Of a stretch of 55,266 nucleotides of DNA, positions 1-8,787 are shown one piece after another (the first letter of the stretch is position 1; each line of letters begins with the position of its first letter). The stretch is taken from the NCBI GenBank assembly GCA_020832375.1, contig JAFIEW010000001.1:1-55266 (forward strand), written 5' to 3'. A program made the translations under genes and the position numbers. Under the pieces are notes generated by a model. That model saw only the letters and a list, made by a program, of their open reading frames with translations, searched no databases and was not told the origin of the DNA. Origin of the DNA: Cyclobacteriaceae bacterium (GTDB lineage: Bacteria > Bacteroidota > Bacteroidia > Cytophagales > Cyclobacteriaceae).

Positions 1-38
1 ATCATAAAATCTATACTTTATTTATTTGAGTGCACAGT
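1..38 (-). repeat. 38-bp dispersed element, copy 1
   Basis: Read on the minus strand, this matches 30704-30741 at 34 of 38 positions by my alignment. The element could extend past the left window edge. A weaker relative may lie at 51431-51457 (TATACTT, then GAGTGCA, then CAGT in the same order). It lies outside genes in each place. Confidence 0.6.
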
Positions 39-506
39 TTTTATTCAAAAGTAGTAAAAATGCTTGCACGAAAATGTCTGATATCGACATTTTGTAGCTT
101 AGCTCAAAGCACTATCGTGATTCGTAAATCGTAAGTGGTATTTATTTGAAAAAAGATTAAATGCTTAAAATAAGCCTATTGAAATATATCATTTTTTCCA
201 TAAAATAAGCAAAGCTTGTGACGCCTCGAATCTGCAGTACTTGAACCTTTTTAAGCAGGCCCTTAATAAAAGATCAAAGTTTCCTTTTTAGTTTTGCATG
301 AATCTAGTCGCAAGGAGGATGAACCTTTTAAGGTATCTGCATTAACATAATTTGTAAATCGGATTTGGTCCTTACATGAAAAGACATCAAAAGCGTAAAA
401 TAGCTTCTTAAAGTTTATCATGCTGCTATCTTTATAAACGAGTTCTGCGCATATACCAACCCCATTTCCCGCAATGAAGAAAAAATTTAAACACAAGCTA
501 ACTATT
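1..506. other. Intergenic left edge, no supported gene
   Basis: I see no convincing gene here. The only open frame (263-496, minus strand) is short, has no recognisable motif and is AT-rich. The stretch begins with one copy of a 38-bp element that recurs inverted at 30704-30741. It also holds a 23-bp imperfect palindrome at 71-93 (arms AAAATGTC and GACATTTT), which could be a small regulatory site or chance. Confidence 0.5.
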
Positions 507-1469
507 TTACTCTGCTATAGAAGCTGGGATCAATAGGCTGATAGTAATTGTACCACTACCATCAGTATCGTTGATTTCCTCGATCTTAATCAAGCCAAAA
601 TCGTCATCAGCAATATTAAAATCAAAAAGGAAGCTAATAACATCTCCTACGGCTAGATCTCCGACTTCTCTATTGTCAGATTGGAATTGTAAGCTAGAGG
701 CAATGCTTCTTAGCTGTTCGGCGGTTGCTATACCGTTAAAGGCCTCTTGGGTTACAACAGTTCTTTGTAATCTAGTAGCATTTTTAATTAGTAATTCCTC
801 AACCTCAGGAAAAGCAGCTTGCAATGTTCTGCTATCTGGACTTGCTAGGCTGTTGCCATTTTCTTCACTCCAAAAATATACAATATCTACCAACTCGCTA
901 TTATCGATCGCTGTCTCGATTCCGAGGGTTGACCCATTTATGGCATTGAGAGAAGCGGCTTGAGTTGAACGCTGTCCTCCTAAAACAATATTGGTAAAGC
1001 TTACTACTCCTTCCGGAGCGGCATTTACCCTGATGGTAATAGTAGCAGTAGTGCTTTGATCGATATCATCTAGAGCAATAAAAGTCAATACTAGATCTCC
1101 TTCAAAACTTGCTTCGATATCAAAATTAAGGACTACCTCCACATTGATACTGTCTTCATCAACGTTTACTTCATCTGAGTTAGCATCTAATTGGCTTGGA
1201 AAAGGCAGATCAGCTGGCTGATTATTGAGGGATGCACTTGCGCTTACTGATCGAAAGCCAGCAGGAGCCTCGATCGTGATATTTAAGCTGATAGAATCGC
1301 CTGCGGTGGTCTCAAGTGTGCCTTCTTCATTGGCAGTTAAAGAAGAGTTAATCTCGAGCATTGGGGCTGGCAGAGGTGATCCGTCATCGTCACTACTACA
1401 GGCAGCGATGAAAAAGAAAAGGATGATAAAAGATAGTAGGCTAAAAGCGGAGTAAGTAGATGTTTTCAT
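507..1469 (-). CDS. Lipoprotein, paralogue of the next gene (320 aa)
   Basis: A probable lipoprotein of unknown function. Residues 1-24 form a signal peptide whose hydrophobic stretch ends in the lipobox IAAC; Cys24 would be lipidated, and the SSDDDG tail after it is typical of Bacteroidota lipoproteins. The rest looks beta-rich and hydrophilic, with an early segment (ANEEG, then EAPAGF) that suggests immunoglobulin-like sandwich domains. It is clearly paralogous to the 1869-2849 product: both share ANEEG, APAGF, VVLGGQ/ILLGGQ-like and GTITI..LIPASIA blocks in the same order, and both are acidic. The 400-bp gap between the pair contains a REP-like element, so the two may not be co-transcribed. 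Surface exposure is inference; no enzymatic motif is visible. Confidence 0.85.
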   Translation of the reverse strand: MKTSTYSAFSLLSFIILFFFIAACSSDDDGSPLPAPMLEINSSLTANEEGTLETTAGDSISLNITIEAPAGFRSVSASASLNNQPADLPFPSQLDANSDEVNVDEDSINVEVVLNFDIEASFEGDLVLTFIALDDIDQSTTATITIRVNAAPEGVVSFTNIVLGGQRSTQAASLNAINGSTLGIETAIDNSELVDIVYFWSEENGNSLASPDSRTLQAAFPEVEELLIKNATRLQRTVVTQEAFNGIATAEQLRSIASSLQFQSDNREVGDLAVGDVISFLFDFNIADDDFGLIKIEEINDTDGSGTITISLLIPASIAE

Positions 1470-1633
1470 AAATGTACATTTGGTTCAGTTCTTCAATAGA
1501 TACAAGCTAGTGGATAATGATACGAACATTAAGGTTGGTGGGTAATAGAAATTTTAAAAAATTAATATGCTTATCCGCGTAACTACATCAATAGATATAC
1601 GCATTAAAAAGAAACAGCTTGTTACTTTGTTCC

Positions 1634-1712
1634 GCCCTTTCAGGGCTAAGTCATGCTGTCTATTTCTCACAGGGCTTCGCCCTGTGCTTTGATATATAGC
1701 GCCTTCAGCGCT
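1634..1712. repeat. REP-like cluster of three palindromes
   Basis: Three hairpins lie in a row, each with TTC in the loop on the plus strand: GCCCT-TTC-AGGGC (1634-1646), CACAGGGC-TTC-GCCCTGTG (1668-1686) and AGCGC-CTTCA-GCGCT (1698-1712). This layout is typical of repetitive extragenic palindromes that RAYT (IS200-like) transposases mobilise in Bacteroidota; no transposase is nearby. It lies between the two paralogous lipoprotein genes. A minus-strand open frame through it (1554-1751) is a by-product of the repeat. Confidence 0.65.
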
Positions 1713-1820
1713 TTTAAAACTCAGTAACTTCCTATGAAATTTAAGATGCAAACAAGCTAATATACATAAAATTTAATTTTAAAAAAGGATAGAGCAAAAA
1801 CAGCTCCAAGTTTAACAAAA

Positions 1821-1846
1821 AAACCCAAGCCAGTAGGCTTGGGTTT
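1821..1846 (-). terminator. Rho-independent terminator after lipoprotein gene
   Basis: An 11-bp perfect stem (AAACCCAAGCC with GGCTTGGGTTT) and loop AGTA, followed on the minus strand by a T-run. It sits just past the stop of the 1869-2849 gene. Confidence 0.85.
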
Positions 1847-1868
1847 TTGAAATTTAAAAAAGTTTAAA

Positions 1869-2849
1869 TTAGTCTTGCTCAGGAGCGATAGACGCAGGAA
1901 TCAATACTTCAATAGTGATTGTTCCATTACCGTTAGTATCATCAACAGAGATAACTTTGATTAAACCAAAATCCTCAGCTCTGTCTTCGTCAAATCTGAA
2001 AGCGATTACATCACCAGCAGCTAACTGAGTAGCACCTCGAGAATCATCTTGATAATCTAAATCAGCAGCATCTCTTAAAGCTTCAGCTGTTTCTATAGTA
2101 TTGAAGTTTTCAACTGCTAGATCAGTTTTTAGGAGTCTAGTAGAATTTTTCACAGGGAAGTTAGCAATATCCGTGAAAGCATTTTGTAATCCTTGGCTAT
2201 CAGGACTAGCTAATGTGCTATTGTTTGTTGCACCCCAGTAATATACGATGTCAATCAATTCACTATTCTGAGTGGCAGGTGTTAGCGTATATTTTTCACC
2301 AGTTATAGCATCTAAAGAACTAGCCTCAGATGATCCTTGACCACCTAATAAGATGGTTTCATATCTTACCACACCTTCTGGCTCTTCAGTCATCATCACT
2401 ACCACCTCTACATTAGCTGTAGTGGTCTGATCTGCATCGTCAACTGCGGTGAAAGTGAAAACCCACTCTCCAACAAAATCTTCAGTGGTAGCAATGTCAA
2501 GATCAATTTCTGCTCTCGTAGCATCTTGGTTTACAGCTACTCCCTCATCTAAGCGAGTGAATTCAGTAGTGAATCCAGCACCAGCCAAGTCAAAGTTTGA
2601 CCCATCTAAAGTAGCGCTCAATCTCATTACGTTAAATCCAGCTGGTGCATTTACCACGATATCCAAAGCTATCGTTTCTCCTGCCTCAACTTCGAATACG
2701 CCCTCTTCATTGGCCTCTACATTGGCCGCGATATCAATAGAAGGTGGCAAAACTGGAGCTACCTCATCATCGTCACCGCAAGAAGTGACTACTAGCATCA
2801 CGGCAACTGCTGCCATCATGCTTAACATTAAGTTAGTGATTTTTTTCAT
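1869..2849 (-). CDS. Lipoprotein, paralogue of the previous gene (326 aa)
   Basis: A second member of the lipoprotein pair, function unknown. I chose the ATG at 2849 rather than the one 45 bases upstream (2894), because from 2849 the protein begins directly with a compact signal peptide (MKKITN, hydrophobic core, lipobox VVTSC) and the lipidated Cys is residue 24; the upstream start would add 15 polar residues before it. GDDDE follows the Cys. The mature part is acidic (pI clearly low) and beta-rich, and it shares the block order ANEEG, APAGF, ILLGGQ, SPDSQ and GTITIEVLIPASIA with its neighbour. A strong terminator follows and a good promoter candidate lies upstream within the end of the thioredoxin gene. 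Outer-membrane location is inference. Confidence 0.85.
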   Translation of the reverse strand: MKKITNLMLSMMAAVAVMLVVTSCGDDDEVAPVLPPSIDIAANVEANEEGVFEVEAGETIALDIVVNAPAGFNVMRLSATLDGSNFDLAGAGFTTEFTRLDEGVAVNQDATRAEIDLDIATTEDFVGEWVFTFTAVDDADQTTTANVEVVVMMTEEPEGVVRYETILLGGQGSSEASSLDAITGEKYTLTPATQNSELIDIVYYWGATNNSTLASPDSQGLQNAFTDIANFPVKNSTRLLKTDLAVENFNTIETAEALRDAADLDYQDDSRGATQLAAGDVIAFRFDEDRAEDFGLIKVISVDDTNGNGTITIEVLIPASIAPEQD

Positions 2850-2977
2850 GTCTAATTTGTGTTTAACGGATTTAAAATAGTTGTTAACTTTCAACTCGTA
2901 AAGACTGAACTGAGCAAAAAGTGTTCCAAAAAACTTGCACCTTACCGTCCGTCTTCTTATAATTTACAAAACGGCAG

Positions 2978-3005
2978 CAAAGGTAGAAAATATTTATTTA
3001 TTCAA
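2978..3005 (-). promoter_or_regulatory. Promoter candidate for the lipoprotein gene
   Basis: On the minus strand TACCTTTG (2978-2985) matches the Bacteroidota -7 box TAnnTTTG, and TTG (3003-3005) lies 17 bp upstream as a -33 element. Transcription would start near 2971, giving a leader of about 120 nt before the preferred ATG. Confidence 0.5.
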
Positions 3006-3311
3006 TTTAAGCTTTTGATCTAAAATCTTTCGAAATTCACGCGTGGGGATTATACCCCCTTGCTTCCAGATTTGCTTACCCCGATCAAATAATATAAAGG
3101 TAGGAATAGAGCGCACTTGATAGTTAATTGCTGCCGCTTGATTTTTATCAACATTGACCTTGATCACCTTTAGGGCTCCAGAATATTCTTTAGCCATCTC
3201 ACTAACTACAGGACTCATCGTTTGGCATGGTCCACACCAATCCGCATAAAAATCTACTAATACGGGAACATCTGAAGACTTGATCAATTGGGCAAATGAC
3301 TTTTTCGCCAT
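2994..3311 (-). CDS. trxA: Thioredoxin (105 aa)
   Basis: A cytoplasmic thioredoxin of classic length. The WCGPC active site is at residues 25-29 and the cis-proline loop SIPTF has its Pro at about residue 70. There is no signal peptide or extra domain, so it should reduce cytosolic disulfides with electrons from thioredoxin reductase, which is not in this window. The gene stands alone: the upstream side is a 550-bp intergenic stretch, and the downstream lipoprotein has its own promoter candidate. Many Bacteroidota carry several thioredoxins, so calling it the main TrxA is inference. Confidence 0.95.
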   Translation of the reverse strand: MAKKSFAQLIKSSDVPVLVDFYADWCGPCQTMSPVVSEMAKEYSGALKVIKVNVDKNQAAAINYQVRSIPTFILFDRGKQIWKQGGIIPTREFRKILDQKLKLNK

Positions 3312-3860
3312 AACATCTTTATTTTATTGTTTGCTTTGACTGTAAAGCACGGTAGAGAAGGTAATATGTTTTGTGATTTTCGTCATATAAAGTTACAAAA
3401 CAACAAAAATCAAAATATACCATAGCGGAAAAATACTTATTAAACCTTCCCATAGGATTGCAGACGCCGATTTAGCAAAAGTTTGACATCATCTTAAGTT
3501 AAGTAGGAATCACTAAGAAACACTGCTTGAAACATCGGTCGACATAGTGTAATTTTTTAGGTGCTAGCTTTCCACAATGTTGGCACAAAGGATCTCAGGT
3601 TGTTATCATTGAGAAATAAAATGACTTACACTGAGCGAATAAATACCCTCTCGTATGGCCATATTTCAAGCCATTTGTTGAAATTCATCAATTGATGACA
3701 GAAAAGCTCAGATTTGTAAATTAGTGGATGAGTTCAATACCTATTTAGCTTATTTCAAAGCCTTTCAAAGCTTATAACTATCGTTCTCTATGAAATATCC
3801 TCATAATATGCTCTGCTTTTTTTATGAAGTATAAAAAGTAAGAATTACTCAATCAAACGC
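3312..3860. other. Intergenic stretch with diverged repeat
   Basis: No open frame of note. The central and right part (about 3465-3745) is a diverged repeat shared with 51490-51775; the remainder is AT-rich and unremarkable. Confidence 0.6.
3465..3745 (+). repeat. Diverged repeat A, copy 1
   Basis: Colinear with about 51490-51775 on the same strand. Shared blocks include GTGTAATTTTTTA versus TGTATAATTTTTTA, CACAATGTTGGCA versus TACAATGTTAGCA, GAGCGAATAAATACCC versus AAGCGAAAAAATACCC, and GAAATTCAT..TTGATGACA followed by GCTCAG and TTTGTAAA. By eye about two thirds of the bases match, with small gaps. No protein-coding frame is conserved, so this looks like an old mobile or structured element. 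Confidence 0.65.
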
Positions 3861-4406
3861 CTAACCTTCAATAAAAGGAAGGCTTAACCAATAATCTGGT
3901 TTATCTCGTGGAGCTTCATAGCTTATGAGCTCAAATGGATTTGAATCATCCTGAGTGATGGATGCATTTAATGAAAACTGCTCAAAGGCCCCTTTGGCCT
4001 CATTACGATATACTCTCTTAATTCCGGCTTGATACAAATCGTCAGTCCATGTAGAACGCATATATTGAGAAATCTTTATACTACTGCCTTTATAATCATC
4101 AAAGTTGGTAACTAAATCAGTAGCCTTTACTTCTTTCACGAGATCAGTGATTTCATCCATACCTTTCATGGCCTCTTGATCTAAAAGCAGCCCATACCAT
4201 TTAAAATAAACCACCGATCGCCCACTAGCATGATGCTCGTTAATATAAACTTCCAGAAATTTGTACTTAATCTTTAATAATAATGTCACCTTTTTATATG
4301 AATAAGGATGGCTAATCCACAAAACTAAAGTGTTCGTTTGAAATAACGCTAGCTTTGTAAGTTTAAACGCAGGATTAACGACAAACTCAAGGCTAGCTCT
4401 ATGCAT
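3861..4406 (-). CDS. Unknown small protein, possible STAS/SpoIIAA-like fold (181 aa)
   Basis: I do not recognise a named family with certainty. There is no signal peptide or membrane segment. From about residue 50 the pattern of alternating strands and helices (a strand ending near WYG, a helix, a strand, then NFDDYKGS) resembles the SpoIIAA/STAS-like proteins common in Cytophagales. The first 40 residues fit this poorly, so the true start may be internal. It is transcribed in the same direction as the M1 peptidase gene 48 bp upstream, so the two may share a transcript. A similar-looking small protein is at 46917-47354. The function cannot be given from sequence. Confidence 0.6.
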   Translation of the reverse strand: MHRASLEFVVNPAFKLTKLALFQTNTLVLWISHPYSYKKVTLLLKIKYKFLEVYINEHHASGRSVVYFKWYGLLLDQEAMKGMDEITDLVKEVKATDLVTNFDDYKGSSIKISQYMRSTWTDDLYQAGIKRVYRNEAKGAFEQFSLNASITQDDSNPFELISYEAPRDKPDYWLSLPFIEG

Positions 4407-4454
4407 TACTTCATCTAACTAAAGTACGGAGTAGAAAAACAAGTAAGAAAGCGC

Positions 4455-6080
4455 CTATTTTTTCATCTTTTTAAGATTAAATAGCTGTATTCTGTGATTT
4501 ACACTTATTTCTTTCTCATTAACCGATATTTTCTGCCATTTTGTACTACCTGACAATAATACAGGTTCTCCTCCAAGCACCACTTGAAAATTCATTTGAA
4601 ACTCATCGGATGCATTTGCCCAACGATAATAAAAGTGTTCGCCCTCAAAATAAGTTTGTAGCAGTGGTATCTCGGACTGAAACAAGTAGTGATCTAAGAT
4701 GGAAGAAGACGCCCCATTTGTATATGTATTGATAAAATCAATGATTTGCTGGCCTTCTACCACTTGCACTCTGAAACTTTCATGCAATTCTCGAAGCATT
4801 TTAAACCAAAGCTCATCGTCGGCCAAGCTTACCCTCAAGGTTTGCAGCATCCAGGTGCCCTTATAGTATTGATCAGTATCGGTAGGCTTGTCATTGACCC
4901 CATAGCTGCCAACAATAGGTCGCTGATTGCGAATCTGAGTCCGCTGCCTATTCAAATAATCAAGCGCGGTGGCATAGTCGTGCTTTTTTTCTAGGTACAA
5001 TGCCTCCAAATAGGTAGTAAAAGCTTCATGCACCCACATATGAGCCAAGTCGGATACGCTGATGCTATTGCCGAAATACTCATGGCCACTCTCATGAATG
5101 AGAATAAAATCAAAACCATACTCATTATTTTGCAAGTCATTACCGTAAGCGATAGCACTTTGATGCTCCATGCCCCAGTAAGGTGCTTCTACTATCTTAA
5201 AACCATCCTCCGGAAAGGGGTACGGACCAAGTAAGGCTTCAAATATGCGCAGCATTTCATCCGTTTGCTTGAAGTGCTCAAAGTCCTCCTCACTCCTATG
5301 GCTTAGCAAGTAAAAATCAAGAGGATACGAATTACCCTCAGCTGTGGTGAATGTCCTTTTTTGATGTACGAATTCGCCTAAGTAAAAAGTAACATTGTAA
5401 TTGTTGATGGGATGATGGATTTTCCAGTGCCACTGCTCCCGACCGGGTTCGCTCCTTTCAACAGACTGTTTGCGCCCATTGCTGATGGCCATGAGCTGAT
5501 CGGGAACATCCAACCGTACATCCATAGAGTCCGGTTCATCGCTGAGGTGGTCTTTGTTAGGCCACCACAGGCTAGCTCCCGTGCCTTGTACCGCTACGCC
5601 TATGTGTGGGTTGCCGGCTGCGTCCTCATCCCACACAAAGCCACCGCCCCATGGTGGACGCCGAGCAATTTGAGGCTTGCCGGAAAAATACAAGTCGAGG
5701 GAGTGGATACTACCCACTTCAGGTGCTTCATTCCACAGAATCCAAATTGCCGAATACTCCCTCTCAAATTGCATGTGCTCACCATTATAAAGCACAGAGT
5801 CAAGGCTCATATTAGGAAAAAGGTCAATTTGCTGGCGTTGCTGCTGATCAAGCACTCGAAAAGTCATGCGATTATGACCTGTAATGGATTTACTTTCAGG
5901 TTCAAAGCGCACGGTAAGATCATAATGGCCAACATCATAAAAACTTCGCTCCGCACTCAGGTAGCCACGTAGGCTATCGGGTCGATCGAAGGAGCGAGAT
6001 TGCCCCGCGGCCTCATTCCACGCTAGAAAAAAAGAAAACATAAGAAAACAAAAAGCTAATCGCATCGGCATAAGGGTCAT
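4455..6080 (-). CDS. Secreted M1 family zinc metallopeptidase (541 aa)
   Basis: An aminopeptidase-type enzyme that should remove N-terminal residues from peptides outside the cytoplasm. Residues 1-26 are a signal peptide ending AAGQ. The zinc site is HESGH at 329-333 with the third ligand Glu352, the exact HExxH-x18-E spacing of family M1. The substrate-anchoring GxMEN motif appears as GMEH at 303-306. At 541 residues it contains the N-terminal beta-saddle and catalytic domains but lacks the long C-terminal helical domain of full-size aminopeptidase N; short versions of this type are common in Bacteroidota. No sorting domain is visible, so it is probably periplasmic. The family call is firm; substrate preference is not. 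Confidence 0.92.
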   Translation of the reverse strand: MTLMPMRLAFCFLMFSFFLAWNEAAGQSRSFDRPDSLRGYLSAERSFYDVGHYDLTVRFEPESKSITGHNRMTFRVLDQQQRQQIDLFPNMSLDSVLYNGEHMQFEREYSAIWILWNEAPEVGSIHSLDLYFSGKPQIARRPPWGGGFVWDEDAAGNPHIGVAVQGTGASLWWPNKDHLSDEPDSMDVRLDVPDQLMAISNGRKQSVERSEPGREQWHWKIHHPINNYNVTFYLGEFVHQKRTFTTAEGNSYPLDFYLLSHRSEEDFEHFKQTDEMLRIFEALLGPYPFPEDGFKIVEAPYWGMEHQSAIAYGNDLQNNEYGFDFILIHESGHEYFGNSISVSDLAHMWVHEAFTTYLEALYLEKKHDYATALDYLNRQRTQIRNQRPIVGSYGVNDKPTDTDQYYKGTWMLQTLRVSLADDELWFKMLRELHESFRVQVVEGQQIIDFINTYTNGASSSILDHYLFQSEIPLLQTYFEGEHFYYRWANASDEFQMNFQVVLGGEPVLLSGSTKWQKISVNEKEISVNHRIQLFNLKKMKK

Positions 6081-6194
6081 TTTTAATTTTGAATATATCC
6101 TTTTCTTTTGAATTTTGCTTGGGATGAGGGGCTAAGTTGAGCCTTTTGTTGAAAAAAAATGCCTTCATTATCAAAGATCGCCTGCGGAATGGTA

Positions 6195-6202
6195 CTTTTG
6201 CG
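6195..6202 (+). promoter_or_regulatory. Candidate -7 box for cysE
   Basis: TACTTTTG matches TAnnTTTG about 84 nt before the cysE ATG. I see no good -33 TTTG at the usual distance, so this is a weak call. Confidence 0.35.
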
Positions 6203-6285
6203 GACAAATTTATAAAACATCAAGAGGCAGCGCGAAGTATATGAAGGGTGGGATGAGGATGTGATCAGGATTTACCAATAAAATA

Positions 6286-7113
6286 ATGGACGAACAATTT
6301 ATAAGACAACTCTATCAGGAACATCAGAAGGAAGCTTGCTGCCCACCACCTCGCTGGGTGATCAGCTTTTTTGATCGACTGTTAGGGCTTTTGTTTCCTC
6401 AGTTTGCTGAGAAAGACTTTCACTCGGCGGAAGAGATTGCCGCATACGGGCAGATGCTGAAATCGGATTTGGTACGCATTCTACAACACGGAAAAACACC
6501 CAAAGGCGCTAACTATACTAGCATGGCAACCGCTTTTTTCGATGCCCTGCCCGACATTAAATCGAGGCTCATGCGCGATGTTGATGCTGTATTTGAAGGT
6601 GACCCCGCAGCAAAAAGCCATACTGAAGTGATAAGAACCTATCCTGGCTTTTATGCGATTGTCGCTCATCGCATTGCCAATTACTTCCACGAACAGGAAG
6701 TTGAGCTGATGCCTCGCATTATCAGTGAATATGCTCATGGAAAAACGGGTATTGATATCCATCCAGGCGCTAAAATTGGTGATTACTTTTGTATTGACCA
6801 TGGCACGGGAGTAGTAATTGGAGAGACCACCATCATAGGAAAGCGGGTAAAAATCTATCAAGGTGTAACCCTAGGTGCACTAAGTGTAAAAAAGGAAGAT
6901 GCGCGCTCGCAAAGGCATCCCATTTTAGAAGATGGCGTAGTGGTATATGCTGGTGCGACCATACTCGGTGGCACTACTGTAATCGGGAAAGACAGTGTGA
7001 TTGGGGGTAATGTATGGCTCACGCAAAGCGTGCCGCCACAATCAAAAGTTTACTATAAAGCTAAAATGAGCCATTCGGACGGCGAAAGCGATGAAATCGT
7101 GTTTAATCATTAG
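6286..7113 (+). CDS. cysE: Serine O-acetyltransferase (275 aa)
   Basis: It transfers acetyl from acetyl-CoA to L-serine, the first step of cysteine synthesis, in the cytoplasm. The N-terminal half is the helical SAT domain; the C-terminal half is a left-handed beta-helix of hexapeptide repeats (GVVIGETTIIGKRV and onward). The catalytic pair is visible as Asp157 (in DIHPGA) and His172 (in IDHGTG). The length matches the family. The protein ends in FNH, not in the C-terminal isoleucine that enterobacterial CysE inserts into CysK, so a stable cysteine synthase complex is not predicted. cysM follows 580 bp downstream on the same strand with its own leader. Confidence 0.95.
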   Translation: MDEQFIRQLYQEHQKEACCPPPRWVISFFDRLLGLLFPQFAEKDFHSAEEIAAYGQMLKSDLVRILQHGKTPKGANYTSMATAFFDALPDIKSRLMRDVDAVFEGDPAAKSHTEVIRTYPGFYAIVAHRIANYFHEQEVELMPRIISEYAHGKTGIDIHPGAKIGDYFCIDHGTGVVIGETTIIGKRVKIYQGVTLGALSVKKEDARSQRHPILEDGVVVYAGATILGGTTVIGKDSVIGGNVWLTQSVPPQSKVYYKAKMSHSDGESDEIVFNH

Positions 7114-7695
7114 GCATCATTGGCGACTGCTTAGTGAAAATCTAATCGATAGCTTGCTTGAAAACGCTATATTGAGAATGATCTTATTAAGTGCCTAAAT
7201 CACAATACAAGATTCGTTGATGATTAAAACCCTGAATATGCATTAGAAATTCTATTCCGAGCGCAAACTGCTTCAAAATCAAACGCTTCGCTGTATTTAT
7301 CGCCTTCACCAGAGCGGTGCTATGCCTTAGTCACTAAATACTTGATTTTATTGCATTTTGTACTCTCATTACGAATCCTAATACATAATCCGGGTTAAAA
7401 CGTGTTTACAGTCAATTCCAACTAGGGATAGAATAATGGCAGCAAAATAGTTTAAAATCAAAATAAAAGCTCCCTTGAAGAGGGTATAATATGAGCTTAT
7501 GGTATCGTATATTTGCTCTTTCATGAGAAATCATAATATTTAATCAGCTCAAAATAAGGGACATTAAAAAGAGTTCAATTGCTGATTAGTTAAAGAAAAA
7601 AATGCTTCAGCAGCTGGCATATTTGTTAAAAGTAGGTGGCATACTTATTGAAGACAAGCTACGAGGAGCCGAAAAACTGAATTAGTATTAAAAAA
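7114..7695. other. Intergenic stretch between cysE and cysM
   Basis: No gene seen. It holds an imperfect hairpin near 7467-7500 (arms AAGCTC and GAGCTT around CCCTTGAAGAGGG), and a CATATTTG sequence near 7618 that is one base off a -7 box. A conserved leader controlling cysM is possible but I recognise no known riboswitch class. Confidence 0.4.
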
Positions 7696-8580
7696 ATGAA
7701 AATAGAAGAATTAATAGGAAATACACCGCTTGTTGAATTACAAAGAATACCAACCAATCCAAAGGTGAAAATTTTTTGTAAGCTAGAGGGAAACAACCCT
7801 GGCGGTAGCGTGAAGGATAGGGCGGCTTATAGCATGATCAATGAAGCTTTGAAGCGGGGTGACATCAAGCCCGGCGACCGCGTGGTAGAGGCTACAAGTG
7901 GCAATACAGGCATTGCTCTGGCCATGATCGCAGCGATCAAAGGGGTGAAAATGACGCTCATTATGCCTGACAACTCCACCGAAGAGCGCATTAAAACGAT
8001 GAAGGCTTACGGTGCGGAACTAATTCTGACGCCTGCAAAAGGCACCATTGAATACAGCAGAACGCTGGCTGAGAAAATGGCAGCGGAAGAGGGCTATCTG
8101 ATTTTAAATCAATTTGCTAATCCTGATAACTATAAGGCTCACGAACGCACCACAGGTCCTGAGATATGGGAACAAACTGGCGGAAAGATTACCCACTTTG
8201 TATCATCCATGGGCACAACAGGCACTATTATGGGGGTATCCCGCTACATGAAGCAAGTTTCTGATGGAAAGGTGCAGATCGTTGGCTGCCAGCCTACAGA
8301 TGGCTCCTCTATACCAGGTATAAGGCGATGGAGTCCTGAATTTTTACCCAAAATCTATGAGAAAGAGCGAGTGGATCAGATCATAGATGTGAGCGAAGCC
8401 GAAGCTAGAGAAATGGCAAGGCGCATGGCCAAAGAAGAAGGTATCTTAGCCGGCATGAGTAGTGGTGGGGCTCTTTCAGCGGCCTTGAGACTAGCAGATA
8501 CCCTCGATGAAGGAGTTCTTGTATGCATCACCTGCGACCGTGGAGACCGCTACTTAAGTTCGGATTTGTTCGAGGCATGA
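7696..8580 (+). CDS. cysM: Cysteine synthase, CysM type (294 aa)
   Basis: A PLP enzyme that makes L-cysteine from O-acetylserine and sulfide (or thiosulfate). The Schiff-base lysine is Lys40 in NNPGGSVKDR, and the phosphate/substrate loop is TSGNTG (67-72). The short length and the EGNNPGGS form of the lysine motif fit CysM better than CysK. It completes the pathway begun by cysE just upstream. A bidirectional terminator lies 150 bp downstream. The CysM versus CysK distinction rests on motif form and length, so thiosulfate use is inference. Confidence 0.92.
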   Translation: MKIEELIGNTPLVELQRIPTNPKVKIFCKLEGNNPGGSVKDRAAYSMINEALKRGDIKPGDRVVEATSGNTGIALAMIAAIKGVKMTLIMPDNSTEERIKTMKAYGAELILTPAKGTIEYSRTLAEKMAAEEGYLILNQFANPDNYKAHERTTGPEIWEQTGGKITHFVSSMGTTGTIMGVSRYMKQVSDGKVQIVGCQPTDGSSIPGIRRWSPEFLPKIYEKERVDQIIDVSEAEAREMARRMAKEEGILAGMSSGGALSAALRLADTLDEGVLVCITCDRGDRYLSSDLFEA

Positions 8581-8730
8581 GAGTGTATAAGTTGAGCGAA
8601 TAAAGGTGAACGAATTGATAAAGTATGTCGTGATTTTAAATCATAACTGCTCATTTTGTCAATTGGTCCTCTAAGACCATTTATTGTTATAAATTTACCT
8701 GTCTTATATCCTTTATCCTGATGATGATTT

Positions 8731-8764
8731 CAATAAAAAAGCCCCGACTGGGGCTTTTTTATTG
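8731..8764. terminator. Bidirectional terminator
   Basis: A perfect 15-bp stem (8731-8745 with 8750-8764) with loop GACT. The A/T flanks give a U-run in both directions, serving cysM (plus) and the BspA-like gene (minus), which converge here. Confidence 0.9.
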
Positions 8765-8787
8765 AAATGTACTGTTTGTTCTGCACT

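Noticed and set aside
263-496. 77-residue minus-strand frame next to the first lipoprotein gene
   Set aside because: No family motif, no start signal and AT-rich composition; treated as noncoding.
1554-1751. 65-residue minus-strand frame
   Set aside because: It is a read-through of the REP-like palindromes (1634-1712).
5622-5640. Extra copy of the TGGGATGAGG motif
   Set aside because: It lies inside the M1 coding sequence and encodes the residues WDED, so it counts as chance.
5412-5972. 186-residue plus-strand frame inside the M1 peptidase gene
   Set aside because: Antisense shadow of a gene with intact zinc motifs; no motif of its own.
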